From NCBI GenBank assembly GCA_023362775.1, contig JALMGJ010000002.1:31835414-31899413 (forward strand): a stretch of 64,000 nucleotides of DNA, written 5' to 3'. How positions within the stretch are numbered: position 1 is the stretch's first letter; each line of letters starts with the position of its first letter. Positions 23,617 through 35,100 of the stretch are shown here, in pieces. The stretch is from Charina bottae (lineage: Eukaryota; Chordata; Lepidosauria; Squamata; Charinaidae). Below the pieces are notes generated by a model. It was given only the letters and a program-made list of their open reading frames with translations. It searched no databases and was not told the DNA's origin. The position numbers were made by a program, and so were the translations under genes.

Positions 23617-23633
23617 AAAAAAGGCAGGGACCT
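23617..23633. repeat. Target-site duplication of L1, right
   Basis: Second copy of AAAAAAGGCAGGGACCT, overlapping the poly(A). The BovB reading frame continues from here. Confidence 0.9.
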
Positions 23634-25420
23634 AACAGAAGCAGAAGAGATTAAGAAGAGGTGGCAGGAATACACAGATGAACTATACAAGAAAGATCTT
23701 AATGTCCCTGATAACTACAATGGTGTGGTCATTGACCTTGAGCCGGACAACCTAGAGAGTGAAGTCAAGTGGGCCTTAGGAAGTATTACTAAAAGCAAAG
23801 CTAGCGGAGAAGACAGAATCCCAGCTGAGCTACTTAAAATCCTAAAAGATGATGCTGTTAAAGTGCTGCACTCAATATGCCAACAAATTTGGAAAAGGTC
23901 AGTTTACATTCCAATTCCAAAGAAGGGCAATGCCAAAGAATGTTCAAACTACCGTACAATTGTGCTCATTTCACATTCTAGCAAGGTTAGGCTCAAAATC
24001 CTACAAGCTAGGCTTCAGCAGTATGTGAACCGAGAACTACCAGAAGTGCAAGCTGGGTTTCGAAGAGGCAGAGGAACTAGAGATCAGATTGCCAACATTC
24101 ACTGGATCATGGAAAAAGCAAGAGAGTTCCAGAAAAGCATCTACTCCTGCTTCATTGACTATACTAAAGCCTTTGATTGTGTAGATCACAACAAACTGGC
24201 AAATTCTTAAAGAGATGGGAGTACCAGACCGCCTTACCTGTCTCTTGAGAAACCTGTATGCGGGTCAAGAAGCAACAGTTAAAACCGGACATGGAACAAC
24301 CGTGAGTCTACCATGGTAGAGATGGGTGGGGATAAATCTAAATAATAAATAAATAAATAAACAAACGGACTGGTTCAAAATTGGGAAAGGAATACGACAA
24401 GGCTGTATATTATCACCATGCTTCCAGTCATCCACTGCAACTTATATGCAGAGTACATCATGAGAAATGCCCGGCTGGATGAATCACAAGCCCGGAGATT
24501 GCCAGGAGAAATATCAACATCAGATATGCAGACAATACCACCCTAATGCAGAAAGCAAAGAGGAACTAAAGAGCCTCTTGATGAGGGTGAAAGAGGGGAG
24601 TGCAAAAGCTGGCTTGAAACTCAACATTAAGAAAACTCAGATCATGGCCTCTGGTCCCATCACTTCCTGGCAAATAGAAGGGGAAGAAATGGAAGCAGTG
24701 ATAGATTTTATTTTCTTGGGCTCCAAGATTACCGCAGATGGTGACTGCAGCCATGAAATTAAAAGACGCTTGCTCCTTGGGAGGAAAGCTATGGCAAACC
24801 TAGACAGCATTTTAAAAAGCAGAGACATCACCTTGCCCACAAAGGTCCATATAGTTAAAGCTATGGTTTTCCCAGTAGTAACATATGGCTGTGAGAGTTG
24901 GACCATGAGGAAGGCTGAGCGCCAAAGAATTGATGCTTTCAAGCTGTGGTGCTGGAGAAGACTCTTGAGAGCCCCTTGGACTGCAAGGAGGTCAAATCAG
25001 TTAATCCTAAAGGAAATCAACCCTGACTGCTCATTGGAAGGGCAGATACTCTTGCTGAAGCTCAAATACTTTGGCCACCTAATGCGAAGAGAGGACTCAC
25101 TGGAAAAGACCCTGATGCTGGGAAAGACTGAAGGCAAAAGTTAGAAGGGGACGGCAACTGGACATGGAACAACCGACTGGTTCAAATTTGGGAAAGGAGT
25201 ACGACAAGGCTGTATATTATCACTTTGCTTATTTATTGAAAGCAAAAGGAGAAGGGGATGGCAGAGGATGAGATGGTTAGATAGCATCACCAATGTAATG
25301 AATATGAATTTGAGTAAACTCAGGGTGACAGTGGAGGACAGGAAGGCCTGGCTTGCTATGGTCCATGTGGTCACAAAGAGTCGGACATGACTAAAAGACT
25401 GAAGAACAACAACAATCATA
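23634..25420 (+). mobile_element. RTE-BovB LINE, part 2 (reverse transcriptase to 3' end)
   Basis: BovB resumes with LTEAEEIKKRWQEY-like sequence. RT motifs in 23725-24210 include KASGEDRIPAELLKILKDDA, NYRTIVLISHSSKV, GFRRGRGTRDQIANIHWIME and FIDYTKAFDCVDHNKL. A frameshift and a CR1 tail insertion (24303-24362) follow. 24467-25144 holds the distal RT and C-terminus (KTQIMASGPITSWQIEGEEM, VVTYGCESWTMRKAERQRID). About 25160-25225 repeats RT sequence from 24288-24415, an internal rearrangement. The end reads KSRT-type sequence and an AACAACAACAAT tail. Inactive. Confidence 0.9.
24303..24362 (+). repeat. CR1 3'-tail fragment inside BovB
   Basis: The bases gagatgggtggggataaat followed by (AAAT)n match the extreme 3' end of CR1 (compare 48030-48070). 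They interrupt BovB between two halves of the RT (ggacatggaacaacc and ggactggttc). Confidence 0.7.
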
Positions 25421-25967
25421 ACCTTGAAAGTTTAACGTATTACAATCTCTAGCATCTCAAGAGTGAGGTTCTTAACTAAAGGGCAGGCAAACTTTCCTGA
25501 ATTTTTCCCTTCTTGACTCTTAAACTGGAAATGTGTCTATCAGTCACACAGAAATATTTTCTCCAGATGCACATCCATGTTGCTACAGTGATTCCCAATT
25601 CTCCTTCCAATTATCAAAACCATCGTGAGAGTAACAAAGCTTAAGGGATTTCGTCACCATATCCACAGGCTATTTTTGAAACCACTGTGACACATATCTG
25701 TTAATTCCTCAAATATAAAACCTAAACATCTGATCCACAATTATATCCTGCTCTGCTAAGACAGAAGGTGCTACTGATTGAAGCAGGGACAACACCATTC
25801 TGAAATGCAAGGTTGTGGTTTCCAGATTTGATGCCAAGCTTCAGTAAAGAGCAATTCTTCCATGCAGTCATACTGTTACTTCGTAGTTTTTCCTCCTCAA
25901 TAGCCACCTTGGGGACCAAGAAAGAGCTGTCTTTGCCCGAAAGAGAATTCTGCCAAATAGCACCACC
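25421..25967 (+). other. V2R 5' flank / putative 5' UTR
   Basis: The last 170 bases or so are conserved with the flank of V2R pseudogene 2 (about 41840-41998), as expected for receptor 5' UTR and promoter-proximal sequence copied with the gene. I see no clear TATA box near the start. The rest shows no gene or repeat I recognise. Confidence 0.5.
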
Positions 25968-26182
25968 ATGGCTTCTCGAGTGCTCCTGTTCCTGCTTCTG
26001 CTGGTGACCCATGTCCCCTGTGAGCCTCTGTTGAAGAAATGTCCATTCAGTATGAAAAAAGAAAAAATAATGTTTAATTACTACAAGCCAGGAGACTACC
26101 TGATTGGTGGAATAATATCTACAGATAGTGCTGCATTTCTACTAAATGACTTCTTCAAACCTCCAACACGTATGATTATAGG
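25968..26182 (+). CDS. V2R exon 1 (signal peptide)
   Basis: Encodes [18 protein letters not shown], a hydrophobic signal peptide, then the conserved V2R N-terminal KC...[12 protein letters not shown] segment. It ends in phase 2 at the donor GTAATT. With exon 2 the split codon becomes Gly (gg+t). Confidence 0.9.
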
Positions 26183-29100
26183 GTAATTATTGACATGTAT
26201 GTGCCTCTTGTGATTGATGTTTCCCTCTCCAAAGTTTTTTTAGTAGCGAATGATTCCCATTTCCCAATTCCTGACCTTTTTAAAGCAGCCTATTCATTTT
26301 CCTCCAGAATCACCTTTGAAATAGGATTTGTCATATATACAGAATAAAGTTAAGGAAATCTTCGGGCAACTGAATGACAATAAATATGGCAAAATCATCC
26401 CCTGTTCTTCCCCAGGCAGAATCCAGAGTGAGAAAGTACCATAAAAAATAGGGTATCAATATCATGAATTCATTGGGCATTTCTTTACTTCTAATGATGT
26501 GCTTCAAGACTTATACACTAATTAAAAATATTTAACACAATAGCATTTTATGCTGTGGGAAAGAAGATACTGTAATCTCGGGTCACCTATCCATAGCTGT
26601 CTGGTCAAACCAGAAAAAAAGTAAATAATTAGACTAAAGAATATACAGTAAAAAAAGAAAATATTAAGTAAATTATTAGACTACAATCAGAAGAAAAGAG
26701 AACTTGTAGAAAAGCTAGTTCCTGGTATGCAGTTACTTTATCGATTATTACTACCATAATAGTAAGGATTCATATATCATCATAAGGATATGTTTGTCCC
26801 TTTGGGAATGGTTGGTTTTATACAAGTTTATTTTGTACAAATGTAAGCAGTTAGTCAGATCCTTTCCCACCTGATGTCAGTATGGCTATAAGAGTTCTTT
26901 CCATGTTATCCCCCCAAGTCATAACGTCGACCAAGAAGCAGATCCAACGTTTGGGGTAAGGTTAACTTTGACCCTGACCTGCCAAGCTTTTCTTCTGCTC
27001 CTTGTTTTGGAAGGAAGCTCCCTTTTGTGCACATGGAATTTTCTGTCTAAGAGGAATATCCAGAGAACTCTTTCACCTAGAAAGTCCTTAAGGATAAATA
27101 ATGCAGGATTTTGCTATTTCCTAATTATGCAATGGGTGCCTGACAATATTTCCTGTATTGCAAAGTAAGGAAAGTGAGCTCTGGTCCATTCTTTGCCCTT
27201 TATGAGATCAACCAGATTAGTTTGCACATTTATAAGGTGGTCTCTTGCATCCTCATCCCATTGATGTTTCAGGCTGTGGGACTGTCAGCCTTGCATGTTC
27301 ATCAGACATTCTTGTCTGCCTGTTGTACACGTATAGTTTGCTGGCCTGCACTTAATTGTTTCAAGAAGCAAGCCTCCCTCTCGGCATTCCTGCATCGTTT
27401 GCCAGGAGCTGTAATAAGCACTTGCTCTTTCAACAGACATTCTATCGAGCGGAGGGATAGCTGGACTGAGAACTGAATTGTTATGTCTTGACTATGGGTG
27501 ATATCAGAGAGACGTTTTGATAATGCAGCTTGGGCACGAAAATCCTTATTCGAGGCTTCACCTCACCTTAAGTGTACTGATCCTGAATCATTGAATCTTT
27601 TAGGGTAATTGCTGAGGGATTTCCTGATTGGGGATTCTAACACTGAGTGTTATCACAGGGACATTCACAAGTGTGTTCCTAAGTCAGAACTTCAATTTAT
27701 CATTGCCAGATGTCTTTGAAGTAAAACCTTCAGGCAATACCACCTGGCTTTATAAACTGAACAGGAAAACCTATTGATATCTCTTCCATTGCAGTGTCAA
27801 CAGACTGAGCTTCAACCACATCTTGCCTTTCTTGTTTGCCATTCATGAGATAAATCAGAGTCCTAGGCTTCTCCACAACATCTCCCTGGGCTACAACCTC
27901 TATGAGAACTTTTTCAACCCCATAATGACATATGAGGCCATGATGGACTTGCTGTCTTTGGGGCAGGAGAACAACCCAAACTACAGTTGTGAAAGAAGAA
28001 ATAATATCCTGGCCATTCTTGAAGGGACTGATTCCGAGCTCTTTCATCACATTTCAACCATGCTGAGCATCTACAAAATACCACAGGTATGAATATATAT
28101 AGAAGCAAAGTCCATTTTGGAAATGTTCCAGATAAGTCCAGAACGTGGTACCCTTGGATAGTGCCAAGCAAACTTGGACTCAGATGGTAGATCTTAAGAG
28201 ACAAGAAATAGTTTTATTTCCTTATATTACTTTGGTCTTTCTGACATTGCTACACAACACGGATTTGGAAACAATATGCTATCTTCATGACCTTCTCCTA
28301 TTCTTCTATGAATTGGACTCATAACAAATAGCCGTTCCTGACAGAAACAACTAGCGCTAGTAGACTAAGTGATCTATCTGGCCAGTATGTTCAGAAAGGA
28401 GGAAGAAAAGGATGGAGAAATGTTAAGGCACAAAAATGCTTGTATTAAAATAGTGGTATGTGGTCTGTTACCAGAATGATTGAATATTATTCTGCTCACA
28501 CTCTTAGATGACAGTGAGAATTGTGAATATCAGGAGAAACAAAAAAAGTCAGTGTAATGCTTTCCGAATGGGGTCTCGAAGAAATACATATGATAAGAGA
28601 GGATCCAGAATGTTTGGGTGCAAAATGAGTGTGGACTAAGTTCTAAAGTGGATGATACAAAATAGTTGGCTTTCCCACATAGTATGAATGAGGACTGAAA
28701 GATCCTTCACAGGTAAAAAGAAAGAGGAAGACCAAGAAAGTGGTGGTTGGATGCAATTCCTGAGTAGATGAAAAGTAAGAGGGGAGGACTAATGACACAG
28801 TATGTCACCGTGTATGGAGAAAGTGAATGCATGGAATCTTTCCAAGAGTACAAAGGCATTGAGAGGATAAGGGCACAGCCACTTTAAAGTCCTTTGAAGC
28901 ACAAAGGAAGTCATCAATAATTTGCTCCATCCCAAAAGCTGATCTACATTCTGCTTGGACATGAGACTGGTCCTCTCCCAACAGTTTAGTGAGAAGAGTG
29001 TTGAGGTGGACAGATTGGTAGATTTCCCTGCCAGTAAAGAAAATCTCCAATCTGTCTCCCTAGGACGGGATGAGGGTGGGACTGGAGGAGAAGATAAGTT

Positions 29101-32100
29101 TGGACATATAGCTAGAGCACTGGGTTTAGATATCTTTCAGAAAGTAAGTGGATTCAGAGAATTCCCAAGAAATAAAGAAACAGTGCTCACCCCCTACTTT
29201 CCCGAGAAATCCTTATCCACCACCTGGAAAATTTGCAGCTCCTGATCTATTGTGTGTTGGGAACTACAGGTGATCCAAAGAGTGAGTAGGGGCTCCTACA
29301 GGCACCAAAGGTCTCCACTGAGCTCCATGTGCATCAGCCCATACTAATCTCTCTGGGTAGGGGGTGTTGTTCGCGTGGTCACCATGGACATCAGCCACAA
29401 GGAGAACAGGGGTTTCCTATCCAGGGATGACATGAACAGAGACGACAGAAGCAGGAGAGTGATGAGCAATTGAGATGGAACCTTTGTTGCAGCTATTGCT
29501 TTCTGGAAACCCTAGCTCAGGAGGTATGAAAAGCTCTTAGATTTAAGCATCTGAATAGTATCACTAAAAGTGAGACAGACCAGCAATCTTTTCCCTTTTT
29601 CGTTAGATCAACTATGGTCTTATCAGCCACATTCCTGCGCAGAAACTGCATTTTCCTTTTTCCTACCGGCTGAGTCCAAAACAAGAACCTCCTCACTTGG
29701 CGATTGTCAAGCTGCTCCTGCATTTCCGATGGACATGGATCGGCCTCACTACTCCAGACAATGAAAACGGGGAAAAGTTCAGAAGAACCTTTGTTCCAGT
29801 AGCCACAAAGAGAGGAGTTTGCATTGCCTTCTCAGATAGAATCTTTACACCGAATTTGGGAAAAAATATTCCATTCACAGAAGAAATTGAAAAAAAGCAC
29901 CTGCTTCTGTATTTCAGCAACCGTCAAGTAAAAATAATTGTTTATCAATTAGACTTTCAGGCCATAGTGGTTCTAGTAACACTAATAGAACTCTTTGAAA
30001 GGAATAAGTTATTGGCGGGGAAAGTGTGGCTTGCAGCAGCTTTGCCAGACTTCAGTGTGAGAATGTTTTACCAAATGCTTGATCTCCAGCATAAACATAT
30101 TTTGTTATCCTTCTCAACTCAGGCAATGAAAAAGACACAATATTATGATTTTGATTCATATTACTCTGCTATCCTTCAATATGGGAAGGCAGCATTCCAG
30201 TGCTCCTCTTCAAGTCCTGTGTTGTCCAAGAAAGTTTGGAAAATATGCCTAGAAAAAGAGAACTGGGAAATCCCACCCCAGGATGTGGTTGCAAGGATCC
30301 TGTCTGAGGATGCCTCTAGTATTTCCACAGCAATTCAGGCCGTGTCCTGGGTCCTCAATGCTGCCTCTTCTGCCCAACTGAGTAAGAGGAGGATGTGGGT
30401 TGGAGACCATCGGACACCACAGATGCTACAGCCATGGCAGGTGAGACTTCTCCGTTGAGGCTCCATTGATGCTCCCCTTCAATTCCTCAGTGTTAAATTG
30501 GGTGTAGGCAGGTCTTGCAGGGGGAGGTTTAAGAGGTTTTGAAGAGCAGGTGCCCTGTTGTAGTGTTTGTTCTGATCAGATGAGGAGGTTTCCGGAAAGA
30601 AAGTGAGATTCTGTTGCTGAATCTTCCAAAATGGAACTATCTCTACTGCTTTGGGATCCTGTATAATAAATTTGATACCTCTATAATGACAGTATTTCCC
30701 CATTTCTATAGTGTATAGGCACCATGATGGCACAGCTATCCTCTTGTTCTCTTTTGATCACCCAAACTGGTCTTCTTTAGTTTCCAGCCAGCGAATTAGT
30801 CATGACTATTTGTTCTAAATTTATTGTGAACCGCCCACAACGTTTTTATTGTAAACCGCCCAGGATCCCCCGATTGGGGGAGATGGGCGTTAATACAAGT
30901 TTAATCATTTAATTAATTAATTAATTAAAGCAGTTCTTTCTGCTACAAATCTATGATTCTTCATAGCATTTTCTATGATGAACACGGACCCCATCCCCAT
31001 GTCCCCTGAACTTCAGCTTTAAGATCCCTACTACTTTTTTAAGAGTGCCAAATTGTGGTGGCCTGAAAGTTAAACCAATCAATAAATCAGAGCCATACAC
31101 TCGTGATGCAAACTTTGTGTGGCTCGTAGCCCAAAGCTGAGCCTGTGGAACTTCAGATTGATCTGCTGTGATTGAAAAGACCAATTTTCACTGCTCACCC
31201 CTCACTGCAGTATGCTGGGACTGCCTGGTGTGGCCATTTCCATCTTAGCAGCAAGAGTGATATGGCAGCAGGTACCTGTCATCATAATTCCATATCACTC
31301 CTTTTAAGGCATTGCTCAGCTATCATCATGGACTATTGCCTACATGTGTGTAAAACTCTCAGGCAAGACTGCTAGACATCTGTTTGTCTAAAAGAAAACA
31401 AATAAAACAATGACAGATTCCTTTATTACATTTTTGAAAACAAATTAAAGCAATAAAAATGAACAGGATCTCATGGGATCTCAAAGATAGACCTTTAGAT
31501 CAAGTGAGTTTCATTTATCTTTTGGGATTTCCTTCTTAATGTAATTTTGGTTGTTTGTTACAATTGTTTTGCTGACTTTTCACTTTGTGGGACAAGATCT
31601 TGACTTGAATTAAATAGTTCACAAAACTCACAAGGAACATCAGGATGAGATCCCGCTTCCCTTGGGAGGGAGACTGCCTCAAAAATTGTGAAGCTCTTTA
31701 CAGGTGGATGCACTGATTTGAAATGGTCCAGTTATTCATAACAGTCATGTATCTAAGGCAGGGCTTTCCAAACTTTTTCCCGCGGCGACACACCAACCGG
31801 CGATGGTGTGTCGCCGCGGGAAAACCCAGAAGCGGCAGCACGCAAAAACCCAGAAGTGCTGCTGCCGCTTCTGGATTTTCGCACGCTGCCATTGGTGTTT
31901 CACCGCGGGAAAACCCGGAAGTGCTGATGGCCATCAGCGCTTCTGGGATATATGGCGACACACCAGACTGTGTGTGGCAACACACTTTTGTGTTGCGACA
32001 CAAAGTTTGGAAAGTTCTGATCTAAGGTAAAGTTTTCCGCGGTCATGTGGCTGGCATGACATGTGCAGAACACTGTTACCTACCCACTGAAGTGGTACCT

Positions 32101-35100
32101 ATTAATCTACTTGCATTTGCATGCTTTCGAATTGCTAGGTTGGCCAGAGCTGGGGTGAGTGAGGGAGCTCACTCCGTCACACGGGGCTAGGGATTTGAAC
32201 CTCCGAACTTGTGATCTTCTGATCGACAAGCCTGGTGTCTTTCCCGCTGAGCCATTGTGCCCCTTATGTATCTATTTTTTTATTTTTTATCCGATCAATT
32301 GTGCCTGATTCCTGGAGACTGCCTAGACAAGACCCTGGAGTTTTGTTAGCAAGGTTTTTCAGATGTTTTTGGCCATTGCCTCCTCCCTAGGGCTGAGAGA
32401 GAGGGACTGGCCCAGGGTCACCCAGCTGGCTTTGTGCCTAAGGCAGGACTGGAACTCACGGTCTCCCAGTTTATAGCGTGATGCCTTCACCACTAAATCA
32501 AACTGCCAAACCCATATCTGTAATAATAGAGATGTCTAGACTGAATTAAGGCTGAAATGGAACTGTATAAGATATGGGGGTGACAGACTCAACCATGGGG
32601 GAACTGGGGATGGTGATGGCCGACAGGAAGCTCTGGCGTGGGCTGGTCCATGAAGTCATGAAGAGTCAGAAGCGACTGAACGAATGAACAACAAAAAAAG
32701 ATACGGGGGTGGTTTTCCATGTCTTTCTAGCTTCATCCTTTCCTGGGAAATTTCCAGCTTTACAATCTTTCCGTGGATGGTGTTTATTTGGATGAGAATG
32801 GAGATCCCGTTGCTGATTTTGATATCATGCACTGGGCAGTCTTTCCCAACAAGTCTACTGCTGGGGTAAAAGTTGGGAGAGTAGAAAGAGGGGCCTCTTC
32901 AGAAGTCAGCCTCTCTATCAATCAAAGTGCCATAATGTGGCCAACATCATTCAGTCAGGTAGGTGCTGCTGCTGCTTTTTAGTTCTTACTATATATTATT
33001 ATTTATCAGCTGTTATACATGCCTGCTTAGAAATAAATCCCTCAGAATTCAATGCAGATTTGCTCCAAGGAATGGAATCTAAAGCCCCATTAATTCCACC
33101 GACATTATGCATAATGATTTTAACTTATTTAATGATTTCTTTATTTGTTCCCTGCCACCATGCAGGCAACTCTTAAGTGACTCTTAAGTTACAGGAAACA
33201 ATTTAAAACTAAATGAAGTAAAGTCAAATTAATCCAGGGGAAAAATAGCAGTAAGAAATAACAATATAGTAAACTTAATGAAAAAAGATGGCTAAAACTC
33301 CCTAGATACTTTGAGCTCACTCCGGAACTGTTCCGTTTTCTGTGCCCTCTTGAATGCCATCCTCAGTAAGACTATGTAAATACATTTTTCAGCTGCGTGC
33401 ATAGGATACTAGTGGTGTGACAGCTACCTCACTGATCTATAGGGCACAAGAAGCAGTGTGGTGGCCTACTCCAGAGCATAGCCAGGAATGTATTTACCAT
33501 GGTCCAGTTCAGGAAAGCCTCTGGTATTTTGCCTTCTCACTTCTTCACATGGAGGAAGACTCTCTGTACCATTGGCTGCTTTTCCTGCACTAGTCCCCAC
33601 ATTTGTGACTTTCAGAAGTCTTTGTTGCTCAGCAGGACTTTAAGCAAACTGCATGGAAGACTGCAAGGACTTCAGTGACACATCTCCTAGTAAACATCTC
33701 AATAAACATGTAGCATTCTTAGATACTGTGATCTAGATTGCAGTTAACACGATGTAGGGCAGACAGAAGGCAAAACTGAAGTACTTTGGCCACATAATGA
33801 GAAGACAGGATACCCTGGAGAAGAAGCTGATGCTAGAGAAAGTGGAAGGCCAAAGGAAGAGGGGCCGACCAAGGGCAAGATGGATGGATGGTATTCTGGA
33901 GGTGACGGACTCAACCGTGGGGGAGCTGGGGATGGTGACGGCCGACAGAAAGCTCTGGCGTGGACTGGTCCATGAAGTCACGAAGAGTCGGAAACGACTG
34001 AACGAATAAACAACAACAAAAGGGCAGACAGAATACTAAGTGGGGGAAAGATATGGCTGAAGAAACCTGATCAAGGTGGAGTCACACATAACATTACACT
34101 GTAGGAAGATTTGGTGGTCTCCGCTGCCCCTCTAGGTGATAGCTAAGAGTCGACACCAACTTAATAGTCCATCAAAGCAGGACCAGCTGTTTGTGTGCTT
34201 TTCCTTGATTTTAGGTTCACCTCTGAATCAACATCAAGAGGCAGGCTATGGAATAAACTTATCAATTTACAATGGACAGGTGGCTATTTCTTTTGCTATC
34301 AAAGTTCTATCAAAACCCCTCTTTAGAGATCTGGCCCAGCACACAAGGTCAATTGACAAAAGCAATCACTGGTGAGGGGAGTTACACAGGGTGGCATCTC
34401 GGCCCCACTACGGTTGAATTTCTTTCTCAGTTCTGGCTTCTTCCCCTCAAATGAGCTCCTAAGGTCGTAGCCATGCTTCTTTAGGCCAATGATTTAGTTC
34501 TGCCTCAGACTTTGACTGGATTAAAACATGCCCTAAGATCACTTGCCACAGTAAGTATGAATAATTGTAAATTAACTGTGCAAAGGTAAGAGTCTTGCTA
34601 TTTGATATAGAAGCACAATCAGACCATCTCACCTAGCTGAAGATGGACTTTTAATTAGCCAGTTGCCCTCATTTAGGTCAGGGAGATATTGAAATTCTCC
34701 CATGGTTTCCAAACTGAGAAAGCCCAGTTTCATGTCCTGCCATCAGCGACACTAGAAGGCCCATGATAAGAAAATACCCTATGCTGCCCGACTGTGCCCA
34801 TGTGGCACATGGACTAGAGAATCCCTGCCCATATCTTATTCTGCTGTGGGTTTCACAGACATTCTAGTTTCTCCTTGAACTGTCCTTACCTAGTAAAATG
34901 CACAGGACACACCGACTCCTTCTACGTACAAGCTTTTCTCTCAGGCCAGTCAGACTCCATTCCTTCAGATGTTGCCAGGTTTTGCTAGATCACCTTTAAA
35001 GGTAGGCGGGAACCCTTGACTGTTTTCACTTTCTGTCCAAAGCCAAGACAACCACAGATGGATGATGAAAGACAAAAGACTCTATTGTAGTATATACAGT

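Noticed and set aside
25421..25967. A separate small gene upstream of the V2R
   Set aside because: The frames at 25722-26012 are antisense to the conserved 5' UTR and exon 1. The conservation is explained by V2R duplication.
28955..29245. 96-codon frame within V2R intron 2
   Set aside because: No family resemblance, and it sits between exons 2 and 3, which splice in frame without it.
30479..30733. 84-codon minus-strand frame after V2R exon 3
   Set aside because: Antisense to intron 3, without motifs or codon pattern. Chance ORF.
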